From CAVOGJ01 sp963695405 (lineage in GTDB: Bacteria; Planctomycetota; Planctomycetia; Pirellulales; Pirellulaceae): DNA of 64,000 nt. Shown here piece by piece: positions 1-9,110 of the stretch. The notes under the pieces were generated by a model. That model was not told where the DNA came from, did no database searches, and was given only the letters and a program-made list of their open reading frames with translations. The DNA is taken from contig CAVOGJ010000006.1 of the NCBI GenBank assembly GCA_963695405.1, forward strand, positions 346,128-410,127, written 5' to 3'. Position 1 is the stretch's first letter. Each line of letters starts with the position of its first letter. A program made the translations under genes and the position numbers.

Positions 1-497
1 CCCCGCACGCCTTTGGCGACCGTCACAACAAGGTCACGTTCCTGATACGAGTCAACGGTACCGGTCAGAGAGACCATGCCATCATCCACTGCGGAAACGA
101 TTTCATACGAGTCGGTGGCGGGGTCTTTCATGAGCGCTGTGTCGATATCTTTGCGAACATCGGCATCGGATCGGGAGGCGGACGGTCGTACTTCAATTCG
201 GTTCACAGTGGACCGAACTCCCTTGACTGCGTCTGCAATCCGCGCGGCCCGCTCCTTGGCCAAAATGTTGTTGACTGTTCCGGTGAGCGTAACAATGCCC
301 CGCGTTGTTGTCGCTTCGATTTTGGCCGCCGCAACTCCTGGATCAATCGCCATTTCGTCATTTACCTTGTCGGTGATCGCTTGATCTGTCATTTCCACTT
401 GCACCGGAGCCGCGTCGGTTGGTAGAGCGAAATTGAGCAAAACTGCCGCGATCGCAACTGACCAGTTCGCTTTTCTTAGCCGCAGTGAAACTTGCAT
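1..497 (-). CDS. BON-domain periplasmic protein, C-terminus cut by window edge
   Basis: The reverse strand reads from ATG at 497 without a stop to the window edge. A ribosome binding site AAGGAGG lies about 7 bases before the ATG. The first 30 or so residues form a signal peptide (basic start, then a hydrophobic stretch ending in DAA). Two consecutive BON repeats follow, each with the pattern VTLTGTV or VSLTGTV. This is the OsmY/BON architecture, in which the domains are thought to bind phospholipid or other envelope ligands under osmotic or stress conditions. The neighbouring mechanosensitive channel at 1491 carries the same domain, so the two may share an envelope role. The family call is firm; the exact function is unknown. 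Confidence 0.8.
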   Translation of the reverse strand, partial: MQVSLRLRKANWSVAIAAVLLNFALPTDAAPVQVEMTDQAITDKVNDEMAIDPGVAAAKIEATTTRGIVTLTGTVNNILAKERAARIADAVKGVRSTVNRIEVRPSASRSDADVRKDIDTALMKDPATDSYEIVSAVDDGMVSLTGTVDSYQERDLVVTVAKGVR

Positions 498-1063
498 TGC
501 TGTCCTCCTTTTTCTCCTTCTAAAAACTCCAAATGGAAGCTCACGACCGTTCGTGCATCCGATCATGTTGGATCGTGAATTCAACGTGTGCCTCGCTGCA
601 GTGAGTTTACGGCATGGTCGGTGGGCCAGCGCACCGGGACAACTGCCGAAGCTGGCCCCCGGCTTTTCCCCAGGGGGGCATAGGGGAATTCCTGAGGCGC
701 GTTACCATTCGTCCGCATCAATGATGACGGGGCACGGCAGGTGCATCCGCTCGCGTTGCCTTCTCTCATGGTCGTTGCGACAGTTTCCGTCGCAGAGTCT
801 GCGACGTTGTGTGCGGCCAAACAACGCGCTCTCCACCAAATGTCGTGGCACGACTGCGATTTTGCCTTTGATGAAGGGCGCTTTGCGCGGCGGCTGTCGC
901 CGCGAATCGCCTGGGCAATTTACTCTTTACCGGTTCCTGAGTCCCTTATAATTAGCATTCAGCCCTCGCGCTTCGTGCGGGGTGCAAGCGTTTCAGAGGT
1001 GACGCGAAGCGCGTCGATCCGATGTCCGATTTCCCACGATGCCAATTTTACAAGGAGCAATCG
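498..1063. other. intergenic region between divergent genes
   Basis: No open frame here looks like a protein. The left end holds the ribosome binding site of the BON gene on the minus strand. The right end holds a likely promoter (perfect TATAAT near 947) and the ribosome binding site AAGGAG at about 1052 for the thiamine-binding-protein gene. Confidence 0.5.
925..952 (+). promoter_or_regulatory. putative sigma-70-type promoter of the thiamine-binding-protein gene
   Basis: A perfect -10 hexamer TATAAT sits at 947-952. A weak -35 candidate CTTTAC lies at 925-930 with a 16-base spacer. It faces the gene starting at 1064. The -10 is seen directly; promoter activity is inference. Confidence 0.35.
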
Positions 1064-1399
1064 ATGCAAGCCCAATTCAGTATTTGGCCGCTTCAGAGCC
1101 AGGTCGTTGATGTCGAGACGGCCCGCATGATCAACGAGACGCTCGCAGGCCTGGATGTGGATTTTGATGTCAATTCCATGGGAACGTTGATCCGAGGAGA
1201 TTGGGGGCAAGTGATGGCTGCCATCCTCGCCTGTCATGAAGCCGTTGCGAACAGGCATGCCCGCGTGCTCACGAATATTGTGATTGACGATCAACGCGGG
1301 ACGACTCTCTCCGCAGACGAGGCCGTTTGCCAGGCGCAGCTTGTTGAAGATGTCCAGCCGGGCAATACCACTACAACGGCCATTGCGCCCCAGCATTGA
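1064..1399 (+). CDS. thiamine-binding protein family (YkoF/MTH1187, DUF77)
   Basis: The product is 111 residues, close to the usual 95-110 for this family. The start at 1064 is preceded by AAGGAG with good spacing; an upstream in-frame ATG at 1022 lacks one. The family pattern is visible: a start like AQFSIWPL, a middle segment with MGTLIRGDW, and a conserved His a few residues later in ACHEAV. Members form small ferredoxin-like-fold tetramers that bind thiamine or a hydroxymethylpyrimidine derivative, usually beside transport or salvage genes. No such genes are nearby here, so the physiological role is open. Confidence 0.75.
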   Translation: MQAQFSIWPLQSQVVDVETARMINETLAGLDVDFDVNSMGTLIRGDWGQVMAAILACHEAVANRHARVLTNIVIDDQRGTTLSADEAVCQAQLVEDVQPGNTTTTAIAPQH

Positions 1400-1490
1400 T
1401 CAGCATGGTAAAGGTGTGGCGAGCCGCTGCCGCGACTGACCAACCGACAAACGACGGGCGTCACGCCTTCAACACGACGAACAATAAACC

Positions 1491-3056
1491 ATGATTCTCC
1501 CGACAGAAAAGCTTCGCAGGTGGACAGCCGCACCGTCCGCCCGCCATTGCCCGTCCGCCATCTTGCCTGGACGTGCCATGGTGGCGGTCATTGTCATCGC
1601 GGTCCTTTTCGTGAATTCGCTGGCCGCCCAGGTCGAGAGCAAATCGGCGTCCACGCCTTCCGACGCCGAGCTAACCACCGCAGGCGAAGAGCCTCGGCAG
1701 ATCGACGTCGAGCCCATCGCAGAGGACAAAGACATCGCGGCACGACTGCTGCGTATTCTCAACGCAACGGAGTGGTTTGGCGATGCCACCGTACGCGTCG
1801 AGGAAGGTGTCGTCTTTCTGTCGGGTCGCGCAGAGCAGATAGAGTACAAGGAGTGGGCGACACGCCTGGCTCAGAACACGCAAGACGTCGTCGCTGTCGT
1901 CAATCGAATGGAGCTGCAGAAGCGGCCTGTGTGGGACCTGACGCCGGCCATGAGGGAATTGCGAACCATGGGAGATCAAACGGTTCAAAGTTCGCCCCTA
2001 CTGCTTTCTGGACTACTTCTCCTCATCCTGTCGTGGATTGCAGCGACGACGATCGGCCGGTTCGCTCGACGCATCTTTCAAAAACGTCTTCAAAATGAGC
2101 TGCTGCGAGGCGTGGGCGCTAAAGTCATCGCACTGCTTGTGTTTCTGCTGGGGCTGTACCTTGCCTTGAGAGTGTCCGGGCTCACCAATTTGGCCATGAC
2201 CGTTGTCGGCGGTACGGGGTTGTTGGGGTTAGCCGTTGGAATCGCGTTTCGCGACATCGCCGAGAATTTTTTGGCGAGCCTTTTGATCAGCGTGCAACGT
2301 CCCTTCCGCTCGGGCGACTTGATTCAGGTAGCCGGATACAAGGGTTATGTGCAGGGAGTGACGACCCGGGGTACACTGCTAATGACACTTGACGGAAATC
2401 ACGTGCAAATTCCTAATGCCACCATCTATAAGGATACCATCGTCAATTTTACGTCGAATCCCAATCTGCGGTTGGATTTTTCCGTAGGTATCGGCTTCGA
2501 CAGTTCCATTCCTCAAGCCCAGACGATCGCCCGCAACGTCCTGGAGGAACACCCTGCGGTCTTGTCGGATCCTGAACCCGTCGTCCTCGTTGAGGAATTG
2601 GGCGCTGCCACGGTCAAACTTCGGATCTACGCTTGGGTGAATGGTCAGAATTACAGCCCGATCAAGGTCCGCTCGTTGTTGATTCGGCAAACGAAGCAAG
2701 CGTTCGAGGGCGCCGGAATATCGATGCCCGATGAAGCACGTGAAATCGTGTTTTCTAATGCGCTCGACGTGCGCAAGCTATCTTCTGACCAACTGGAATC
2801 ACCGCAGCAAAGCCGCCAACGCGACGCCCAATTGCGACCAACACGCCGGGCACCGGCACTCGTGGCGGAAGGTGATTTGGCCAACGAGGCGGCCGAGATT
2901 GAGCGGCAGGCGAAGAACAGTCGACCCCCAGACGATGGGCCGAACTTGCTGAAAGCCAAGCTTGATGACCAAGCAGACGCCGCCGCATCTGACTCACGAC
3001 TTGCTGCCAGTCACAACGGAGGGAAAACGACGACGAACGAAGCGGAGGATCGCTAA
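1491..3056 (+). CDS. MscS-type mechanosensitive channel with N-terminal BON domain
   Basis: The 521-residue product starts with a membrane or signal segment (about residues 30-46). A BON domain follows (about 80-143, with VVFLSGRAE), then the MscS core: helices near 168-190 and 205-226, the glycine/alanine-rich pore helix with VVGGTGLLGLAVGIAF, and the beta domain with QVAGYKGYVQGVTTRGT. The last 90 residues are charged and low in complexity. MscS channels open under membrane tension to release solutes on hypo-osmotic shock. The attached BON domain is a less common addition and presumably works on the periplasmic side. There is no strong ribosome binding site before 1491, so the exact start is uncertain. 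Confidence 0.85.
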   Translation: MILPTEKLRRWTAAPSARHCPSAILPGRAMVAVIVIAVLFVNSLAAQVESKSASTPSDAELTTAGEEPRQIDVEPIAEDKDIAARLLRILNATEWFGDATVRVEEGVVFLSGRAEQIEYKEWATRLAQNTQDVVAVVNRMELQKRPVWDLTPAMRELRTMGDQTVQSSPLLLSGLLLLILSWIAATTIGRFARRIFQKRLQNELLRGVGAKVIALLVFLLGLYLALRVSGLTNLAMTVVGGTGLLGLAVGIAFRDIAENFLASLLISVQRPFRSGDLIQVAGYKGYVQGVTTRGTLLMTLDGNHVQIPNATIYKDTIVNFTSNPNLRLDFSVGIGFDSSIPQAQTIARNVLEEHPAVLSDPEPVVLVEELGAATVKLRIYAWVNGQNYSPIKVRSLLIRQTKQAFEGAGISMPDEAREIVFSNALDVRKLSSDQLESPQQSRQRDAQLRPTRRAPALVAEGDLANEAAEIERQAKNSRPPDDGPNLLKAKLDDQADAAASDSRLAASHNGGKTTTNEAEDR

Positions 3057-3103
3057 GTCACGACGCAATGAAAGACGGTCATCTCGAGAAACGGAGGTAA
3101 ACC

Positions 3104-3584
3104 ATGGTCACTCGTCAACTTGATTTACAAACCATTCATGCAATTCGTACACTCGTGCGAACCAATTACGCTGCACGAGACGAACTTTACGCCGCCGCAA
3201 ATATCGTGGTGGATGAGACGAAGGAGCAAATATGTCGCCGTCTGGCGCAGCTTCTTGGCATCTCACGCGAGTGAGTTACAGCAACTCCTGCTGGCCAGCG
3301 GAGCGAAGCCTGTCAGTAAGGAGGAAATTCCCGAGATTGCCGAAACGGCGTTGCTCGAATTGCTCCGGGCCGCCAATGGAGCACGTGGCGTCATGGCTGC
3401 TGCTGAGCACCACGAGCATGCCGTCAAGGACGCGTATGACGTGGCTGTCCAAAGTGCGACCGATCCTGATGCGAAAGCCATTCTGGAACGACAACGCGAG
3501 GATGTGGAATTTGGCGAAAGAGTGCTGCGCTGCCTGCAACTCGACGGAAGCTCTGGAGCACCGACTGCCGAGTCGAAAAGCTAG
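3104..3584 (+). CDS. DUF2383/PA2169-like four-helix-bundle protein, frameshifted
   Basis: A strong GGAGGT precedes ATG 3104. The first frame gives about 50 residues beginning MVTRQLDLQTIHAIRTLV, then stops. The adjacent frame continues with ASHASELQQLLLASGAKPVS and runs to 3584. Joined together, the two halves form a four-helix protein of the PA2169/DUF2383 ferritin-like type at the usual length of about 150 residues. A single extra T in CTTCTTGGC near 3255-3262 explains the break: CTT CTG GCA would restore LLASH. It is either a sequencing indel or a very recent pseudogene. The function of the family is not known; members are often stress-induced. Confidence 0.6.
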
Positions 3585-3786
3585 GGAAATTCAGTGTTTG
3601 CCAGCACGAGACAGCTTGTCCGCCGCCACGAATGGTAAATGTCGCGGCGCCCTTGGTCGGTAAAGCAGATTCTCGTTTCGAGCATCCACGCAGTAAGTAG
3701 CCTGGCATGGGTGACGAGGCCGCAGAGTGCTCGGATGAGGGACGTTGAGCCTATTTTGTAATCGGAACCAAGTTGGAGGATCGAGC

Positions 3787-4248
3787 ATGTCGAGGCAGGA
3801 CGAAACCGGCCAATTGATGGATTCACTGCAAACCCTGGAGAAAAATTTGGAAACGCCCGTGGTTCCGGGTGAGCTATCCGCCTGGATGCGGTACTTGAGA
3901 CAATCTGTCAACAATGTAGAGCATGTCCTTCGCCATGCGATCGAGAACCGACATGAGGAGTGCTTGCGAGGCATCGCCGCGGATGATCCGGGGCTATTAC
4001 CGAGAGTCGAGCAGCTTCGGTCCGAACAGGCAGGGTTGCAGCAAGATATCGAAGCTGTGGCCTCGAGACTAAGCCGCTTTGAAGGACAAAGTAGCGATGA
4101 CCTTGCCAATCAACCCGATCTGGATGAACAGATCGCTGACATCGTCGAACTAGGCATCCGATTCGTGATTCGTACCCGCACATTCGAAACCGCACTTGCC
4201 ACATGGCGTATGGAGTCGATCGATCGCGACCGCGGCGTGGCAGACTAG
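3787..4248 (+). CDS. small helical protein of unknown function
   Basis: I do not recognise this 153-residue protein. It is soluble, acidic and predicted almost entirely helical, with heptad-like spacing around residues 70-105, and it has no signal peptide. GGAGG lies 6 bases before the chosen ATG at 3787; an in-frame ATG at 3745 has no ribosome binding site. It shows no cysteine pairs or recognisable catalytic motif. Its neighbours (DUF2383-like protein, YihY) suggest a general stress or envelope context only. Confidence 0.6.
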   Translation: MSRQDETGQLMDSLQTLEKNLETPVVPGELSAWMRYLRQSVNNVEHVLRHAIENRHEECLRGIAADDPGLLPRVEQLRSEQAGLQQDIEAVASRLSRFEGQSSDDLANQPDLDEQIADIVELGIRFVIRTRTFETALATWRMESIDRDRGVAD

Positions 4249-4430
4249 TCCTTCCGCTCATTTGCTCCACTACGGGGGTGTGCCGCTGCCGAGGACGGCG
4301 ATGCCCGGTCGTCGCCGTCGGCTGTCCGTCGGAAATCAGCCATAGAATCCCGGCGGATCCGCGCGGCAGGAAGCGTCGATCGATTGAGCGAAGTTCGTGG
4401 AGGCTCGGCGTTGCCAACGGGCGTTGCGAC

Positions 4431-5714
4431 TTACCGGAGAGGATGCGGCTCATCTCGCATGGCCTGTTGCTGTGGTTTCCGCAGCGTTTCCCTGGCGGCA
4501 CGCTCGGCCAGCCATTGGTCCACTTCCTCGCCAGATGGAAATCGACGACCGAGTGGCATGATCTCGATTAAGGGGGCGTAGAAGTCGCGCGTCACCTGGT
4601 GCGTGTCTGGCTGAATGCTGAAAATAACGACGGGGGCGACTCCGACGGCACCGTCGAGCTGGTACGAGCGAGAGAACGTTAGCAAGAGAAACGAACCGAT
4701 ATAGGCCAGACACAGGGCGAATGTCAGATCCGTAGCGCGGCGAGCTGTGGGTCCCCACTTTAAAGGATCCCGGTCAGCAATTGTAAGGTTCGCGTGCGAT
4801 TCGCGTAGCACCTGAGTGTATTCGGCACCCAGGAAGACCACGGCAATCGCGTAATAGCCCCACAGTAAGATGGCCATCAACGAACCAACGACCCCATAGG
4901 CGCTTGTGTAACGTTGCCCAATCACAAACGTGGCGAGCAGTTGACGACCAAATTCCCAGGTCCCCGCCGCGACGATGCCACCGCGCATGGCGCAGGCCCA
5001 GGGGACCTGAACTTTTGGTAGGAAGCGATAGATACTGGCGAAGACGATCGCGTTGAGTGAAAGGCCCAACGTCGTCTGAGCCATCCACCACAGCCACGAT
5101 AGATCCTCGATTCGCTGCGGGAAGAGAACCCGCAGCGTGTCGAGCGCGATTTCGGCGAGGAAGACTCCAACAATGGCCACGGCCAATCCGGTGATCATCG
5201 CGAAAGCCCGCAAACGACTTGTCACCACCGTGATCGCTGTTTGCCAAAACGACTCGATGCGACGAGGACCTTGGGACCAGATGCGATCGAAGGCCCGCTC
5301 GAATTGCGTGAAGATAGCGAGCGCCGCCAGCAACAGCATGACAGCGCCCATCGGTCCACCAAAACCAGCGTGTTCCTTAACCTGCAGCAAGGCCACTTCG
5401 ATTTGATCGCGCAGCGCAGGTGACAGCTGCTGACCAATGGCGGTCAGCACATACTCGTGAGCGTCATGTCCGGCGTGGGTCCATTGGAGGAACAAGCCGA
5501 GCCCCGAGATGAGCAGCAGAAGTACAGGAAAGAGTGAGATCGCGCCATAATAGGCGACCGATGCAGCCAACATGCCCACGTCATCACGGTTCCACCGATC
5601 AACGACACGGCGAATGATTTCCCAGCCGCTCATAAGTCCACAAAACCTGACTTGCCAGCACCATGTTTCTCGTGGCGGTCCATAACGCCACGTGGGTCGA
5701 TCGTCTTCCATCAC
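4431..5714 (-). CDS. YihY/BrkB-family inner membrane protein
   Basis: The protein has about six transmembrane segments with the family hallmarks: DDVGMLAASVAYYGAISLFP in the first helix region and YTSAYGVVGSLMAILLWGYY near the fifth. The first 27 residues before MSGWEII are polar and unlike the family, so translation may begin at 5633 rather than 5714; neither start has a strong ribosome binding site. YihY/BrkB proteins were once called ribonuclease BN in error; their transport or envelope role is unresolved. A charged tail of about 60 residues follows the last helix. Confidence 0.85.
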   Translation of the reverse strand: MMEDDRPTWRYGPPRETWCWQVRFCGLMSGWEIIRRVVDRWNRDDVGMLAASVAYYGAISLFPVLLLLISGLGLFLQWTHAGHDAHEYVLTAIGQQLSPALRDQIEVALLQVKEHAGFGGPMGAVMLLLAALAIFTQFERAFDRIWSQGPRRIESFWQTAITVVTSRLRAFAMITGLAVAIVGVFLAEIALDTLRVLFPQRIEDLSWLWWMAQTTLGLSLNAIVFASIYRFLPKVQVPWACAMRGGIVAAGTWEFGRQLLATFVIGQRYTSAYGVVGSLMAILLWGYYAIAVVFLGAEYTQVLRESHANLTIADRDPLKWGPTARRATDLTFALCLAYIGSFLLLTFSRSYQLDGAVGVAPVVIFSIQPDTHQVTRDFYAPLIEIMPLGRRFPSGEEVDQWLAERAARETLRKPQQQAMRDEPHPLR

Positions 5715-6001
5715 TGTCGCCCAGGCAAGATGATGTTTTTGGCTTGATGATGCGGCCTAATTGGTGGTGACAGCCGATCCTAGCCAGGCAAAGCACGGTA
5801 GATCTGGGCTCAGCAGTCAGGCATTTCAAAACGTCCGTCGGCGGCACTCTCTGGATCGTTGCACAGCCCGTTCAAAGCCGCAATCGTCGGTTGCTGTGCC
5901 GAATCGTGCCGGTCGACAGGAGCCCCGGCGATGAGATAAAACGGCGCCTGCGAAAAGAGCCTTCTTTCCGCAATTTGTTTCCCTCCGAACGAGCACAGCA
6001 G

Positions 6002-7518
6002 ATGGTCGCAGGTTACCTCGGTATCGACGTCGGAACACAAGGGCTTTCCATCATCTTGGCAGACGTCGACGGGCACCTCCTGGCGCGCGGCACGGCTGCT
6101 TACGAAATGGTCCAGGGGCTTGCCGAATCGTGCTACGAGCAAGCACCTGAAGATTGGGAACGCGCCTTGCGAATCGCGATGGACGACTTGCGGCGTCAGA
6201 TCAAGGGAGCGTGGGAGGTGCTCGCCATTGGCATCTCGGGGCAGATGCACGGAGAAGTGATCGTCGCGGCGAACGGCGAAGTCTTGGGCACCGCCCGGTT
6301 GTGGTGTGATGGCCGCAACTCGGAAGAGGCGATCGAGTTGACGGAGCGCTTGGGTGTTAAGATGCCCAAGCGAATGACGGCCGTGCGATGGCTGGCAACC
6401 TGCCGCCATGATCCGGCGCGAAGCAGTCAGGCCGCTTACCTGACGACACCCGCCGGATGGCTCGGCCATCGGCTCACCGGGGATTGGACGTTGGGCGTGG
6501 GAGATGCCTCGGGCATGTTTCCCATTGATCAAGCCACGCTTGATTTCGACCAGCAGCGACTGGCCGAGTTCGATCACGTTGTGAATGATGCGAGCGTCCC
6601 GCGTTTGTCGGCTTTGCTGCCGACAGTCCGCTGCGCGGGGCAGGATGGCGGTCGATTGACGACGGCTGCGGCCGAGTGGCTTGGTCTAGCGGCCGGGACC
6701 CCCGTGGCTCCTGCCGAAGGCGACCAACCAGCGGCGCTGGCTGGATCGTTGATAGGCATGGCTGGCATGGTTTCGATGAGCTTCGGTACGTCGGTCTGCG
6801 CGAATGCTGTCGGAGATCGACCTTTTCAAGGGGTCGAGGCGGCCGTGGATCATTTTTGCGCCGCGGATGGAAAGCCTATCAACATGGTTTGTCTCATGAA
6901 CGGAACGACCTTCATGAATGCCATGGTCCAAATGTTTTCGACGTCCGGAGGTGCGAACGATCCATTCGAGGTCATCATTCAGCAAATACTGGCAGTCGAA
7001 CCCGAGTGCCATGGCTTGCTGGCCCTGCCGTTCATGGATGCTGAACCGGGGCTGGGTGTGCCCCACGGCGGAATGGGAATGCTCGTGGGATTGAATCGTC
7101 AAACGGCTTCGGCTGGCCATGTCGCTAAAGCTGCCTTGCTATCCACAATTTTCAATCTGAAAGTGGGTTGTGAATCGTTAGACCGGCAAGCTTATCCTCG
7201 ACGAGAGATCATCCTGACCGGTGGGCTAACCAAGACGCCCGAGTTGCGCAGATCATTGCGGATTGCTTTGCGTCCAAGGTCGTCGTGCAAGCAAGCGCTG
7301 AGGAGGGAACCGCCTGGGGCGCGGCGCTACTGGCTAAATATCGTCACGAGCGATGTCAGGGCCAAGACCAGAACTGGACGCAATTCCTCGAAGCCCAAAC
7401 GGTCGGGGAGCGCCGTTCGTTCCCACCGCAGGCCGACGCGGTGATTCGGTACGCGCAGGTGTTTGAACGCTATCGGCGGCTGCTGGATGTTTATCCGCGG
7501 ATCGCGAATGCCTTGTAA
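6002..7518 (+). CDS. xylB: FGGY-family sugar kinase, xylulokinase-like, frameshifted near C-terminus
   Basis: It is expected to phosphorylate D-xylulose to xylulose 5-phosphate for the pentose phosphate pathway. The start YLGIDVGTQGLS is the FGGY phosphate-1 motif. GISGQMHGEV, LWCDGRN and the glycine-rich SMSFGTSV are also present, as is the signature ILTGGLTKTPEL. Right after that signature the frame is lost. A missing base at the CGC of 7247-7249 would restore RQIIADCFASKVVVQASAEE and carry the protein to 7518, giving about 505 residues, the normal length. I read this as an assembly deletion rather than gene decay. Substrate choice within FGGY kinases cannot be fixed from motifs alone. A 6-phosphogluconolactonase gene lies 2.8 kb away. 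Confidence 0.8.
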
Positions 7519-7568
7519 CGTGAATGCCGCGTCGGCTTCTCGAATCGGTGCGCAGCGTGTCCGATGTC

Positions 7569-8279
7569 TTAGTGATCGATGTGCGGTTGGTAGTAGCGGG
7601 CCAGCCGTTGCGAAGAGATGCCAGCAGACCAGGCAGAAACGAGGCACCAATTGCGGAGGGTTTGGCGGACAACGCCGTGCTTTCTCCAGCGGCGGGAACT
7701 GACCTGCAGCGGTCCCTCGAGCAATTGAGGACGTGTATGGCGACGCAGACGCCACATCAGGTCCACGTCTTCCATGAGCAGCATGTCCGCAAATCCCCCG
7801 GCCGCTTCGAAGAGCCGCCTGGCCACGAAAATCCCCTGGTCTCCGTAAGGGATTCCCAGCCTCGCTCGCAGCCCGTTGCCTCGTTCAATCCAGCGAAAAA
7901 TGGGGCTCGCATCCGCGATGCGTTGACGAAAGGCTCCGCACAGCCGTTCAGACCCTCCGTCCTGCTTGAGAGCGGCAATCTGGGCCAGGCAATCTGGGTG
8001 AAGTCGGCAATCCGCGTGGAGAAACAGCAGGATGTCTCCGACGGCCGCGGCAGCTCCCGCGTTCTGTTGCCAGGCCCGACCAGGTCGCGTACGGATGATC
8101 TGTGCTGCCAAGTCGCTGGCTTGCACGAGGGTATCATCGTTGCTGCCCCCATCCACGACGATGATTTCCCGAGGTCCTGACCGCCACGCCGCGCGGAGGC
8201 AATTGGCGATTTCGGCAGCCTCATTCAGTGTCGGGACGATAATGGACACGTCGGCCACGAATTCGCCGACCTCAGCCAT
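7569..8279 (-). CDS. family 2 glycosyltransferase, TIGR04283 type
   Basis: A GT-A glycosyltransferase of 236 residues. The N-terminal VSIIVPTLNEAAEI, the nucleotide-binding VVDGGSNDDT and the metal-binding FLHADCRL (in place of DxD) are clear. YGDQGIFVARRLFEAAGGF and LMEDVDL match the group that TIGR04283 links to arsenosugar biosynthesis in some genomes. No arsenic or radical SAM gene is in view, so the acceptor here is unknown. The start at 8279 has an AGGGACGAGG-like ribosome binding site. The gene converges with the kinase at 7518. Confidence 0.75.
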   Translation of the reverse strand: MAEVGEFVADVSIIVPTLNEAAEIANCLRAAWRSGPREIIVVDGGSNDDTLVQASDLAAQIIRTRPGRAWQQNAGAAAAVGDILLFLHADCRLHPDCLAQIAALKQDGGSERLCGAFRQRIADASPIFRWIERGNGLRARLGIPYGDQGIFVARRLFEAAGGFADMLLMEDVDLMWRLRRHTRPQLLEGPLQVSSRRWRKHGVVRQTLRNWCLVSAWSAGISSQRLARYYQPHIDH

Positions 8280-8398
8280 CACCTCGTCCCTTCTGTCGTA
8301 AAATGTACCGGCGTCGATCCATGGGGTTACAAGCCGACCAAAAGGCGTATCATAATCTCTTGGCTGTGTGGAAGGAATTGAACTTCAAGGGAATCCCT

Positions 8399-8992
8399 AT
8401 GTCGCAGAAAAAACGCATCCTGATGATCGTGGGTGACTATGTCGAAGACTACGAAGTCATGGTGCCGTTTCAGATGCTGTTGTTGGTTGGCCACGAGGTG
8501 AGTGCGGTCTGTCCCGGTAAGCGGGTGGGCGAGACCGTGGCCACGGCGATTCATGATTTTGAGGGTGATCAGACCTACAGCGAAAAGCCCGGACATCGTT
8601 TCCGGATAACGGCCGATTTTGACCAAATCGACTTAGACGATCACGACGCACTCGTAATTCCGGGTGGCAGGGCTCCGGAATATTTGCGGTTGAATGAACA
8701 AGTGTTGCAGATCGTACGACACTTTCACGGACAGGGTAAGCCGATTGCGGCGATCTGCCACGGTGCGCAACTGTTATCGGCAGCGGGCGTGTTGAAGGGT
8801 AGGAAATGTAGCGCCTATCCGGCGGTGGCCACGGAGGTGCGGTTGGCAGGCGGCGAGTATATCGAGGCCAATCCAACGTTCGACAATGCTCACGTCGACG
8901 TCAACCTTGTGACAGCGCCTGCATGGCCGGCGCAGCCGGCCTGGATGCGGGCCTTTTTGGAAGTACTGGGGACACCTGTGCATGTGCGATAA
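8399..8992 (+). CDS. DJ-1/PfpI-family protein
   Basis: A 197-residue member of the class I glutamine-amidotransferase-like superfamily. The nucleophile elbow AAICHGAQLLSAAG places the reactive cysteine at residue 120, followed by His121. The partner acid is probably Glu16 in DYVEDYE. A start at 8399 with AAGGGA upstream fits the family N-terminus better than the longer frame from 8303. Family members act as protein or glyoxal deglycases, peptidases or redox chaperones; which applies cannot be read from sequence. Confidence 0.85.
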   Translation: MSQKKRILMIVGDYVEDYEVMVPFQMLLLVGHEVSAVCPGKRVGETVATAIHDFEGDQTYSEKPGHRFRITADFDQIDLDDHDALVIPGGRAPEYLRLNEQVLQIVRHFHGQGKPIAAICHGAQLLSAAGVLKGRKCSAYPAVATEVRLAGGEYIEANPTFDNAHVDVNLVTAPAWPAQPAWMRAFLEVLGTPVHVR

Positions 8993-9110
8993 ATAGCGGC
9001 CAAGCCGTGACATCTTGTTGACGATCAGTTTGCCTTTGCCCTTCGGGGACGCATTCTTCCCGTCGGGCAGTCGCTTCCCTGAGAAAGCTTTTGTGCGAAA
9101 GGAGGAAAGG

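Noticed and set aside
433..951. Plus-strand frame of 172 codons
   Set aside because: It is opposite the BON gene at its start, has no motif and no ribosome binding site.
5810..6577. Minus-strand frame of 255 codons
   Set aside because: Antisense to the xylulokinase gene, whose family motifs are clear.
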